Source: Algoriphagus sp. (GTDB taxonomy: Bacteria > Bacteroidota > Bacteroidia > Cytophagales > Cyclobacteriaceae). Taken from it: a DNA stretch of 64,000 bases. Under the pieces are notes generated by a model. The model had not been told where the DNA came from. It did no database searches and worked only from the letters and a program-made list of their open reading frames with translations. Of this stretch, positions 8,150 to 16,460 are shown one piece after another. The position numbers were made by a program, and so were the translations under genes. The stretch spans positions 1 to 64,000 of the forward strand of contig NZ_JAUXYL010000023.1 of assembly GCF_030694375.1 (NCBI RefSeq), read 5' to 3'. The stretch's first letter is position 1; each line of letters opens with the position of its first letter.

Positions 8150-9607
8150 TCGATAAAAATATTAATCGCTGCGGGATCTATTCTCTTGCTTTCCGCAGGC
8201 GCTTGCAGTGATGATTTTCTGGACTTGGCTCCCATCTCTCAGCAAAACAGTTCTAATTTCTACAAAACTGCCGAGGACATGAAAAATGCCCTCACGGCAG
8301 TATATGGCTCCTTGCAGTACGGAGGTCAATACTATTCCTCTATCCATGTGATGGGTGACCTGCGCTCTGACAATACAGAAATCACCAATCCCAATGCAGG
8401 TGCAGACCTTCAGGCTATAGATAATTTCACCAACACACCGGTGACCTCGACCAGCAGCATTACCTGGAATGCGCATTATCAGGGAATTCAGGCAGCCAAT
8501 ATCCTCATCGAAAAGATCGAACCAGTGAACATGGAACCCGCTCTCAAGGCTCGTTACCTGGGAGAGGCAAAATTCCTCAGAGCATTGATGTACTTCAACC
8601 TGGTAAGAATCTATGGGGACGTTCCCTTGGTGACCAAAGTCATCAACAACCCTCAGGAAGGCTATGACTACGGTAGAGAGACCACAGCGAAGGTGTACGA
8701 ACAAATCATCGCAGACTTGATGGCAGCGGAAGGCTCCCTTCCTTATGCCTATCCCGCGGCTGAGGCGGGTCGTGCCACCAAGGGCGCTGCAATGTCCCTC
8801 TTGGGTAAGGTCTACCTCACCAGAAAAGAATGGTCTTTGGCTGCTCAAAAATTGAAGCAGGTGATAGATGATTCCGCGCAGACCAGGTACAGACTGATGC
8901 CTACGTATGCGGGGATTTTCGGAGCCTCTGCCGAAAATAACCTGGAATCCATTTTCGAAGTGCAGTTCAAAAGCGGTTCAAACGGGGAGGGTAGCCCTTT
9001 TACCAACCAATTTGCTCCGATTGGATCGGGTACCGCTGTAGTCGCTGTCGGTAATCCATTGGGACAAAATATCCCGACTGCAACGATGAATTCTGCCTAC
9101 GAAGCGAATGATTTGCGAAAAGATGTCTCAATGAAAACAAGCTATGTGCTCGCGGGAAAAACTGTCCTTCACAACTATGTGGTGAAATACAGCGGAACTC
9201 CGGCTGCCAACCTTGACAGTGACAACAATTGGATCGTCCTGAGATATGCTGATGTGCTCCTGATGTATGCCGAAGCACTCAACGAACTTGGATTTGTAGC
9301 CAACGGACCTGCCTTTGATTTACTCAATCAAATCAGAACCCGGGCAGGTCTTCCGATCAAAACCTTTGCGAATGCAAACCCCGCACTCCAAATTACTTCC
9401 CAAGCCCAATTCCGTTTGGCCTTGGAGCAGGAGCGAAGAGTCGAACTGGCCTTCGAAGGGCATCGTTGGTTTGATCTGGTCAGAACGGATCGCGCCTTGG
9501 CGGTATTGGCCGATAAGGGTATGCAACCGCACCATGTGTTGTTGGCGATTCCTCAAAGTCAAGTGGACATCAATCCTTCCATGATTGTCCAAAATCCGGG
9601 ATATTAA
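8144..9607 (+). CDS. SusD/RagB family nutrient-binding outer-membrane lipoprotein
   Basis: A 487-residue surface lipoprotein. The signal peptide ends in a lipobox (SAGAC, lipidated Cys at 21) followed by SDDFLDLAP, the usual SusD N-terminus. It has an N-terminal SusD-like domain and a C-terminal RagB domain with ADVLLMYAEALNELG and the late ELAFEGHRWFDLVRTDR, both strong family signatures. It forms the hinged lid on the SusC barrel and captures the ligand. Its start codon is supplied by the 3' end of a mini-element, an odd arrangement for a gene normally coupled closely to susC. A terminator follows. Confidence 0.95.
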   Translation: MKSIKILIAAGSILLLSAGACSDDFLDLAPISQQNSSNFYKTAEDMKNALTAVYGSLQYGGQYYSSIHVMGDLRSDNTEITNPNAGADLQAIDNFTNTPVTSTSSITWNAHYQGIQAANILIEKIEPVNMEPALKARYLGEAKFLRALMYFNLVRIYGDVPLVTKVINNPQEGYDYGRETTAKVYEQIIADLMAAEGSLPYAYPAAEAGRATKGAAMSLLGKVYLTRKEWSLAAQKLKQVIDDSAQTRYRLMPTYAGIFGASAENNLESIFEVQFKSGSNGEGSPFTNQFAPIGSGTAVVAVGNPLGQNIPTATMNSAYEANDLRKDVSMKTSYVLAGKTVLHNYVVKYSGTPAANLDSDNNWIVLRYADVLLMYAEALNELGFVANGPAFDLLNQIRTRAGLPIKTFANANPALQITSQAQFRLALEQERRVELAFEGHRWFDLVRTDRALAVLADKGMQPHHVLLAIPQSQVDINPSMIVQNPGY

Positions 9608-9617
9608 GTAATTGAGC

Positions 9618-9683
9618 AAGGGGCTAAAGCCACTTCACTTTTCCTGCATAGGAATGGTTTAAAGTTTTAGCCCCTTCTTTTTC
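9618..9683 (+). terminator. Putative terminator after susD
   Basis: AAGGGGCTAAA and TTTTAGCCCCTT pair across a loop of about 36 bases and are followed by CTTTTTC. This would separate the SusCD transcript from the downstream genes. Confidence 0.55.
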
Positions 9684-9698
9684 TTCTGCCTTAGATGA

Positions 9699-9717
9699 AA
9701 CCCGGATTATGCATTAG
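9699..9717 (+). repeat. Solo AACCCGGATTATGCATTAG end
   Basis: This 19-base word matches the terminal inverted repeat of the element at 42229-42433. No opposite end is seen nearby, so it is probably a remnant or a very diverged copy. Confidence 0.4.
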
Positions 9718-9783
9718 AATCCGGAATCAAAAGCGATTTTGCTCTAAATAGGGAAGACCCTAAAAAAATCAAATCATACTACA

Positions 9784-11247
9784 GTGAAACAAACTCTGAT
9801 CACGCTTTTTCTGGGGTGTACCTTACCGCTTTGCCTATTCGCACAGCAGCCCTTAACTCTTAATCAAAAGGATTCGGGCTACCGGGGAATCTGGTACAGC
9901 AACCAGCCTTCCAACGATAAGTATGTCTACAAGTACAGCGGTGGGCTGGCTACCTATCCTGCCAATCACTATCCCTTTTCTATCTATGTAGGCGAAGTTG
10001 ATAAGACATTTTTTTGCTATGGGGGAACAGACCCTTCGGGAAATACCCTGCTCCATATGATCTCTTATTTTGATCATAAAACGAAAACTTTGCCCAAACC
10101 CACCATCGTACTGGACAAACAAACTGACAACGCCCATGACAATCCGGTCATGAATATCGACGCTGAGGGCTACATCTGGATTTTTTCTACTGCTCATGGG
10201 ACTGACAGTCCATCCTACATCCACAGAAGCAAAAAGCCCTACGACATTGCTGAATTCGAGCAAATCTTTGCTTCTAAAATAGTGGATGATGCCACCGTCC
10301 AAATGGATAATTTCTCTTACCTCCAAACCTGGTATCAGCCTGAAAATGGGTTTATCAACCTCTTCACTCATTATGAACGAAATGTAATTCCACACCAGCC
10401 CTCCAAGCCAAGAAGGACGATAGGATTCATGACAAGCCCTGATGGAATCAGGTACTCCGAATGGAAAGACCTCGCTAAAATAGCCGAAGGTCACTACCAG
10501 ACTAGCGCTCAGCATCAAAACACCCTCGGTACCTCCTTCAACTTTCACCCTGTTAAAGAACTCGAAAACGGACTGAACTATCGTACCAATTTATATTACA
10601 TCCAAACCGACGACTTTGGAAAAAACTGGAAGTCCGCTGATGGTAAATTACTGGACATTCCACTGACGGAAATCCAAAATCCGGCGCTGGTCAAGGATTA
10701 TGCCTCGGAGGGTTTGCTGGTGTACATCAACGACCTGACATATGATGCAGATGGGAATCCCGTGATTTTATATGTCACTAGTAAAGGCTTCGAAGCCGGA
10801 CCTGAAAAAGGGCCACGAACCTGGCATACCGCAAGATTTACCGGTTCAGGCTGGGACATCCTTCCGGTCACCCAATCCGACAATAATTACGATATGGGCT
10901 CCCTCTACATTGATGAAACTGGCACATGGCGAATTGTTGGTCCCACATCTACCGGTCCCCAACCTTACAATACCGGAGGCGAAATGGTGCTTTGGGAAAG
11001 TCACAACAATGGCCAAAGTTGGGAAGCCCGGGCCATGACGGCCAATAGCAAGCGCAATCATTCCTATGCCCGAAGACCTGTCCATGTTCACGATGATTTT
11101 TATGCCTTTTGGGCAGATGGGCACGGACGGAAAAAATCAAAATCCAGACTCTATTTCTCTGATAAAAATGGAAATGTCTACCAACTCCCCACCAAGATGT
11201 CAGCTGATTTTGCAAAGCCAAAGCAAATAGAACTCAGAAAGAAATAG
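9784..11247 (+). CDS. Secreted BNR-4 repeat protein, putative polysaccharide-active enzyme
   Basis: A 487-residue exported protein with a signal peptide cut near LCLFAQQ. The body matches the BNR-4 (neuraminidase-like seven-bladed propeller) pattern: DSGYRGIWYSNQP near the N-terminus, then KYSGGLATYPANHYPFSIY, and later SSDG/SPDG-like Asp-box turns. BNR-4 domains occur in some polysaccharide lyases and in uncharacterised exo-acting enzymes. Location after SusCD suggests it processes the imported glycan outside or in the periplasm. The start is GTG, and its 3' end lies one base from the next gene, so the two are co-transcribed. The catalytic type is uncertain. Confidence 0.75.
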   Translation: MKQTLITLFLGCTLPLCLFAQQPLTLNQKDSGYRGIWYSNQPSNDKYVYKYSGGLATYPANHYPFSIYVGEVDKTFFCYGGTDPSGNTLLHMISYFDHKTKTLPKPTIVLDKQTDNAHDNPVMNIDAEGYIWIFSTAHGTDSPSYIHRSKKPYDIAEFEQIFASKIVDDATVQMDNFSYLQTWYQPENGFINLFTHYERNVIPHQPSKPRRTIGFMTSPDGIRYSEWKDLAKIAEGHYQTSAQHQNTLGTSFNFHPVKELENGLNYRTNLYYIQTDDFGKNWKSADGKLLDIPLTEIQNPALVKDYASEGLLVYINDLTYDADGNPVILYVTSKGFEAGPEKGPRTWHTARFTGSGWDILPVTQSDNNYDMGSLYIDETGTWRIVGPTSTGPQPYNTGGEMVLWESHNNGQSWEARAMTANSKRNHSYARRPVHVHDDFYAFWADGHGRKKSKSRLYFSDKNGNVYQLPTKMSADFAKPKQIELRKK

Positions 11248-11248
11248 C

Positions 11249-12724
11249 ATGACTAGAACTTTGCTTGCCCTTCTTTTTTGCCTTGCTTTTCTTTCGTCCT
11301 GCACCAAAGAACAGCCGAAGCTTTCCCTGCAACAACTGGACATCGTCCGTCTGCAGCAGTCTTGGTTGAAAGTGGAGGTGCTGTCCGATTCCATGATCGT
11401 CCCATGGGATTTGGAGACAGACTCCCAAGGCTTCCTTTGGGTGGCCGAACAGGAAGGAAAAGTATCCAGGATTAACCTGTCAACTGCCGAGAAGAAAGTA
11501 ATGCTGGTCATCTCAGATGTTTGGCAACAGCGGACCTCCGGTCTGTTGGGCATGGCTGTTCATCCGGATTTTGCCAATAATCCTTTCGTCTACCTGAATT
11601 ATACCGTAAAAAAAGACAGCCTGATCAGCAGCCGACTCTTCAGGTATAAGCTGGATAAGGACAGCCTTACGGATCCAATACTACTGTTGGAAATCGAGGG
11701 CGGAACATCCCACAATGGGTCGAGACTCGCTTTTGGACCGGATGGAAAACTCTATTGGGCCACAGGAGACACCCATGATTTCACCTATGCCCAAAACTCG
11801 GAAAAGCTAAACGGTAAAATATTGAGGATGAACCCGGATGGAAGTATCCCTTCAGACAATCCCGACCCAGGAAGCCTGGTTTGGGCCAAGGGTTTTCGCA
11901 ATATGCAGGGACTTACCTTTTCGGACAGCGGACTGCTGTACACCTCCGAACATGGAGATGCGATAGAAGATGAGGTAAACCTGATCATTGCCGGCGGGAA
12001 TTATGGATGGCCTATCATCGAGGGAATGCATGACTTGGATCCGGAGAAGGTATTTGCTGGGGAAAATCAAACCATCGAACCCATCCGCTCCTGGACGCCC
12101 GTGATCGCTCCTGCGGGGATCGCTTTTTACGGAGAAAAAACAATTCCGGAATGGACCAATACCCTCCTCCTGACAACCCTGAAAGGAAAAAGCCTAAGGA
12201 TACTTCAGCTCAGCCAAGACGGAAAAACAATCCTGGACGAAGAAATCCTCTTTGAAAATCATTATGGCCGACTTCGTGATGTGACGGTTGGCCCCAAAGG
12301 AGAAATCTACCTCAGCACCAGCAACAAGGATTGGAATCCCCAGCCTGGATTTCCACTCCCGGGAGACGATAAAATTTTGAAAATCAGTCTGACAGACCAA
12401 GTTGTTCCCAGCCCCTTGGAAGCAAGTAAACCAGCAGAACCACTTATCTTGAATGGAGAGCAATTGTATCTCAACTATTGCGCCTCCTGCCACAAGGCAA
12501 ATGGGACAGGCCTTAGCGAGGTCTTTCCGACTTTGGCAGGTTCTACTCTAGTCAAAGGGAATGTCAAACCCCTGATCCAATTGGTATTAAAAGGGAAAAA
12601 TCAAATGCCTGCATTTGGCTTTCTAAGCAATCGGGAAGCCGCGGAAATTCTAACTTATATAAGACAGAATTGGGGCAATAAAGCTTCGGAAATCACATCC
12701 CCGCAGGTAGAAGAAAACAGATGA
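11249..12724 (+). CDS. PQQ-type sugar dehydrogenase fused to cytochrome c, lipoprotein
   Basis: A 491-residue periplasmic lipoprotein with a lipobox (LSSC) near residue 18. Residues about 40-375 form a glucose/sorbosone dehydrogenase-like six-bladed propeller (PWDLETDSQGFLWVAEQEGK, GGTSHNGSRLAFGPDGKLYWATGD). Residues about 405-480 are a class I cytochrome c with heme motif CASCH and a methionine ligand in NQMPAFG. This architecture oxidises an aldose or related sugar and passes electrons straight to the fused heme and the respiratory chain. It starts one base after the BNR-4 stop. PQQ dependence is inferred from family; the sugar is unknown. Confidence 0.85.
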   Translation: MTRTLLALLFCLAFLSSCTKEQPKLSLQQLDIVRLQQSWLKVEVLSDSMIVPWDLETDSQGFLWVAEQEGKVSRINLSTAEKKVMLVISDVWQQRTSGLLGMAVHPDFANNPFVYLNYTVKKDSLISSRLFRYKLDKDSLTDPILLLEIEGGTSHNGSRLAFGPDGKLYWATGDTHDFTYAQNSEKLNGKILRMNPDGSIPSDNPDPGSLVWAKGFRNMQGLTFSDSGLLYTSEHGDAIEDEVNLIIAGGNYGWPIIEGMHDLDPEKVFAGENQTIEPIRSWTPVIAPAGIAFYGEKTIPEWTNTLLLTTLKGKSLRILQLSQDGKTILDEEILFENHYGRLRDVTVGPKGEIYLSTSNKDWNPQPGFPLPGDDKILKISLTDQVVPSPLEASKPAEPLILNGEQLYLNYCASCHKANGTGLSEVFPTLAGSTLVKGNVKPLIQLVLKGKNQMPAFGFLSNREAAEILTYIRQNWGNKASEITSPQVEENR

Positions 12725-12883
12725 TATGAGCTTAATGGTAAAGCACTTAGCTATCACTGTCAATAAATGAAGTTCAGGTTGCGCGGCTCCCTCTTTCACA
12801 ATGGGGGGTTAGGGGGATTTTAATAAATGGAATTTTGAAAATTTTACCTACCAAAAACATATCGTAAGTCTTTACAGATAAAC

Positions 12884-14089
12884 ATGCCGGAAAACAAAAT
12901 CATCAAACTAGCAAAAGGCCTCGGTCCAGGAATCATTACCGCTGCCTTGGTTTTCGGTCCCAGCAAAATGACCATCACCTCCCGTTTGGGGGCTGAATAT
13001 GGGTATTCCACACTGTGGGTAGTCGTTGTGGCGATCTTCTTTATGCTGATTTTTACGGATATGGGAGCCAGGATCGGTCTGAGCAGTTCGGTAAGCTTGC
13101 TCACACAGATCCGAAACAAATGGGGAAAGGCAGCAGGTGTAATCATCGGATTTGGAGTGTTTTTGGTTGCTACCTCATTTCAGGCTGGAAATTCCATCGG
13201 AGTTGGGATCGCTGTAGCAGAGGCAAGCGAAACCCCAACTTGGATTTGGATTTTGGTTTTTAATCTTGCGGGTGTGAGTCTGCTCTTCTTCGGCAGTTTT
13301 TATAAAACGCTGGAAAAGTTGATGATTGCCTTGGTCGGGCTGATGCTCATATCCTTTTTAACGACCTTATTTCTCAGCAAACCCTCCCTAAGTGGGATTG
13401 CTAATGGTTTTATTCCCTCCATCCCATTGGGTTCCGCAGGTTTACTGATTGCTTTTACGGCCTCCTGCTTTTCTATTGTAGGGGCATTTTACCAATCTTA
13501 CTTGATTCAGGAAAGCAAAAAACCGGGCTTCGAAAAACAAGCAAAAAACCGGAGTGCGATTGGGATATTAATTTTGGGAATCATGAGTTTGGTTGTGATT
13601 ATTTGTGCTGCATCCATCCTTAACCCGCAGGGAATCAAGGTAAACAGCGCTTCAGAAATGTCCAAGGCACTGGAGCCGCTGTTTGGTTCCTATGCCGCTC
13701 ATTTGTTTTTGGCAGGCCTTTTTGGAGCCTCATTTTCCTCCTTGGTTGGGAATGCTACCGTTGGGGGAAGTTTGCTTGGTGATTCCCTGGGTTTCGGGAA
13801 TCGCCTGAGTTCAAAGGCCGTCCGCGGTTTTATTGCGCTGGTCATGGCCTGTGGTGCCAGCATCTCTCTCATCTTCGGAAAACTTCCACTCGAACTCATC
13901 ATTTTCGCTCAAAGCGTCACCATTTTTTTGGTGCCCTTTATCGGTTTTGCGATGTATGCCATCGCCAATGACCCCAAGATCATGGGCGAAAAAGTCAATT
14001 CTTCCTTTGCAAAAATCTCCGGAGCCATCGGTCTGATTCTACTCACCGGTTTGGCTGTCTGGAACTTCAACGAACTGTTTATCAAATAG
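12884..14089 (+). CDS. Divergent Nramp-family transporter lacking the metal-site motifs
   Basis: A 401-residue inner-membrane protein with about eleven helices and an Nramp-like overall pattern (LAKGLGPGIITAALVFGPSKM at the N-terminus). True metal-transporting Nramps have DPGN in helix 1 and MPH in helix 6. Here helix 1 reads GPSKMT, and the helix 6 region reads FSIVGAFYQSYLIQE. Both coordinating motifs are therefore missing, so divalent-metal import is doubtful. It lies inside a run of sugar-metabolism genes, which suggests an organic substrate. That is inference; the fold assignment itself is firm. Confidence 0.8.
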   Translation: MPENKIIKLAKGLGPGIITAALVFGPSKMTITSRLGAEYGYSTLWVVVVAIFFMLIFTDMGARIGLSSSVSLLTQIRNKWGKAAGVIIGFGVFLVATSFQAGNSIGVGIAVAEASETPTWIWILVFNLAGVSLLFFGSFYKTLEKLMIALVGLMLISFLTTLFLSKPSLSGIANGFIPSIPLGSAGLLIAFTASCFSIVGAFYQSYLIQESKKPGFEKQAKNRSAIGILILGIMSLVVIICAASILNPQGIKVNSASEMSKALEPLFGSYAAHLFLAGLFGASFSSLVGNATVGGSLLGDSLGFGNRLSSKAVRGFIALVMACGASISLIFGKLPLELIIFAQSVTIFLVPFIGFAMYAIANDPKIMGEKVNSSFAKISGAIGLILLTGLAVWNFNELFIK

Positions 14090-14112
14090 ACTTCATTCAG
14101 AACCTAAATACA

Positions 14113-15129
14113 ATGAAAGACTTAATTCAATTAGAGAAAGAACTACTAGCTCCCTCCCCGGCGCTGATTGCCGACATGGCAAAGATTGAGGGGGATATGA
14201 TCCTCTTGGGTATTGGCGGCAAAATGGGCCCGAGTATGGGTAAACTCGCCGTGGCCGCAGCCAAAGCAGCCGGAGTGGAGAAGCGAATTATAGGAGTTTC
14301 CAGGTTTTCAGATCCCAAAGCAAAAGCTGAATTGGAAGCTGCTGGCATTGAAACCATTTCCTGTGACTTATTGGACGATAAGCAGTTGCAGGAATTGCCC
14401 TTGGTAAAAAACGTGATCTATCTCGCAGGCAATAAATTCGGTACCACCGGCAATGAAAGTTTCACTTGGGCGATGAATGCTTACCTGCCGGGTCGGGTGG
14501 CAGAGAAATACAGGGATTCCAGGATTGTGGCTTTCTCCTCAGGAAATGTACTTCCTTTTGTACCCGTGACATCGGGAGGGCCATCTGAAGAAACCAGTCC
14601 CGAACCCATCGGTGAATATGCCCAGTCTTGCCTTGGCAGAGAGCGCGTTTTTGAGTATTTCTCAAAAAAGAACCATACACCAACGCTTATCTACAGACTG
14701 AATTATGCAGTGGATTTCCGATATGGAGTGATGATGGAGATCGCAAAGTCTGTCCTGAACGGAAAAGAAATAGACCTCAAAACCGAAAATGTAAACGTAA
14801 TCTGGCAGGGGGATGCAAATGAAATTGCCATCCGTTCATTGCTGCATTGCGAAACTCCGGCGAAAATCCTCAATGTCACCGGTCCGGAGATCCTCTCTGT
14901 ATATTGGATCGCCAATCAGTTTGGTAGAATTTTCAATAAAGAACCAAAATTCATCAATGCATCCACAGGCACAGCACTTTTAAACAATGCCTCCGAATGC
15001 CACCGGATTTTTGGCTACCCAAGGGTGACGGTGCGGGAGATTATTGACATCACCGCAACCTGGATTTCACAGGGTGGGGAGGAGTTTGGCAAAGCCACGC
15101 ATTTTCAAGAGAGAGGAGGGAAATTCTGA
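14113..15129 (+). CDS. NAD-dependent epimerase/dehydratase-like SDR protein
   Basis: A 338-residue extended short-chain dehydrogenase-like protein. The nucleotide-binding turn is GIGGKMGPSMG instead of the usual GxxGxxG. The catalytic tyrosine region reads EYAQSCLGRERVFEY, with a cysteine where the YxxxK lysine is expected. The protein is otherwise full length with a plausible Rossmann fold (IIGVSRFSDPKAKAELEAAG). It probably oxidises or epimerises a sugar intermediate handed on to the aldolase-like protein downstream, with which it overlaps by one base (TGATG). The missing lysine makes the exact chemistry uncertain. Confidence 0.75.
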   Translation: MKDLIQLEKELLAPSPALIADMAKIEGDMILLGIGGKMGPSMGKLAVAAAKAAGVEKRIIGVSRFSDPKAKAELEAAGIETISCDLLDDKQLQELPLVKNVIYLAGNKFGTTGNESFTWAMNAYLPGRVAEKYRDSRIVAFSSGNVLPFVPVTSGGPSEETSPEPIGEYAQSCLGRERVFEYFSKKNHTPTLIYRLNYAVDFRYGVMMEIAKSVLNGKEIDLKTENVNVIWQGDANEIAIRSLLHCETPAKILNVTGPEILSVYWIANQFGRIFNKEPKFINASTGTALLNNASECHRIFGYPRVTVREIIDITATWISQGGEEFGKATHFQERGGKF

Positions 15130-16193
15130 TGAACAAGTTAAGCCCAGAATTAAAGCAGCATTTGCATCAGGGGACAGTGATTCCTGCCCATCCTTTGGCA
15201 CTAAAAGCCGATCGAACGATCGATGAAGCCAGACAAAGACAACTCAGCCGCTACTACATGGCTAGCGGGGCGGGCGGAATAGCCATAGGCGTTCATTCCA
15301 CTCAGTTTGAAATCAGAGATCCTCAGGTTAACCTCTTTGAAACCGTCCTGAAATGGGCAGCAGAAGAAATTAAAGCCGCAAATTTAACCCGTCCTTTTTT
15401 GAAGGTTGCCGGAATCTGCGGGCCAACCAATCAGGCGATTGCCGAGTCCGAAATAGCTGTAAAGTATGGCTATGATATGGGGCTGCTAAGCATGGGTGGC
15501 TTGCAGGCTTGGACTGAAGCCGAGATTTTGAAGCGAGTAAGAGTAGTGGCGGAGATCATTCCGGTTTTTGGATTTTACCTGCAACCCTCAGTCGGAGGAA
15601 GGATTTTCAGCTATGATTTTTGGAAGGAATTTGCAGAAATAGATAACGTGGAGGCCATCAAATGTGCATCCTTCAATCGATATCAAACACTTGATGTGAT
15701 GCGGGCGGTAAGCCTAAGCAGCCGCAGCAATGCGATTGCCATGTACACGGGTAATGATGACAATATCGTTGCGGATTTGCTTACGACCTATCGCTTTGAA
15801 GAAGAGGGTAAGACCTTCGAAAAAGAATTTGTCGGTGGATTGCTGGGACATTGGGCAGTATATACCCAAAAAGCTGTCGCGCTTTTAGAAGAGGTAAAAG
15901 CCTGTAAAAAGAATGGTTCGGCACAAGACTGGTCCAAACTTTTGGCAAAAGGAATAGCGGTGACTGATGTCAATGCGGCCATGTTTGACACGGCCCACCA
16001 TTTCCATGGATGTATCCCGGGAATGCATGAAATGCTGCGAAGACAAGGACTCCTCGAAGGAATCTGGTGCCTCAATCCCAAGGAAGTTTTGTCCGAAGGA
16101 CAGGCAGAAGAAATCAGCCGGGTGCATCATGACTACCCTCATCTGAATGACGATGAGTTTGTAAGGGAATTTTTGAAAAAGGATAATTTCTAA
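15129..16193 (+). CDS. Dihydrodipicolinate synthase-like aldolase/lyase
   Basis: A 354-residue (beta/alpha)8 class I aldolase of the DapA/NanA superfamily. The Schiff-base lysine is probably in VEAIKCASFN, about residue 180. An N-terminal segment (TVIPAHPLALKADRTID) replaces the canonical TP(F/L) start. Members near sugar genes usually cleave or dehydrate keto-sugar acids rather than make lysine precursors. The start codon overlaps the stop of the SDR gene, so the two are translationally coupled and probably act in sequence. The actual substrate cannot be told. Confidence 0.78.
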   Translation: MNKLSPELKQHLHQGTVIPAHPLALKADRTIDEARQRQLSRYYMASGAGGIAIGVHSTQFEIRDPQVNLFETVLKWAAEEIKAANLTRPFLKVAGICGPTNQAIAESEIAVKYGYDMGLLSMGGLQAWTEAEILKRVRVVAEIIPVFGFYLQPSVGGRIFSYDFWKEFAEIDNVEAIKCASFNRYQTLDVMRAVSLSSRSNAIAMYTGNDDNIVADLLTTYRFEEEGKTFEKEFVGGLLGHWAVYTQKAVALLEEVKACKKNGSAQDWSKLLAKGIAVTDVNAAMFDTAHHFHGCIPGMHEMLRRQGLLEGIWCLNPKEVLSEGQAEEISRVHHDYPHLNDDEFVREFLKKDNF

Positions 16194-16254
16194 AATGAAT
16201 TTTCAGGAGCATCAAAACAGAGTTTTTCCAAATGAATCTACCAATACCCAAAAA

Positions 16255-16391
16255 AGCTGTCTCAAAAGGACTGAAGGTGTCAGCCTGAGCACCTGACCAA
16301 CGAGAGTTGGGCAGTACGAAGGCCATTTACAACGAATACAGCCGCATTTCGACTTCGATCAATGTGACAAGCAGCAGTTATGAGACAGCCT
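16255..16391. mobile_element. MITE-like element with GCTGTCTCA ends
   Basis: AGCTGTCTCAAAAGG on the left and ATGAGACAGCCT on the right are inverted copies about 137 bp apart, with no coding capacity between. CTGTCTCA-type ends resemble insertion-sequence termini in this phylum. Inside, GTCAGCCTGAGC and ATTTCGACTTCGATCAATGTGACA look like a common palindromic Bacteroidota intergenic repeat. No clean target duplication was seen. Confidence 0.5.
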
Positions 16392-16460
16392 CAGGGGATT
16401 TTGACAATAAGTTTGGCTTCAACTCACCATTTGCTTAGACCTTTAACCATTCAATTATAG

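Noticed and set aside
8162-8848. 228-residue minus-strand ORF within susD
   Set aside because: Antisense shadow of SusD; composition typical of reverse-frame translation.
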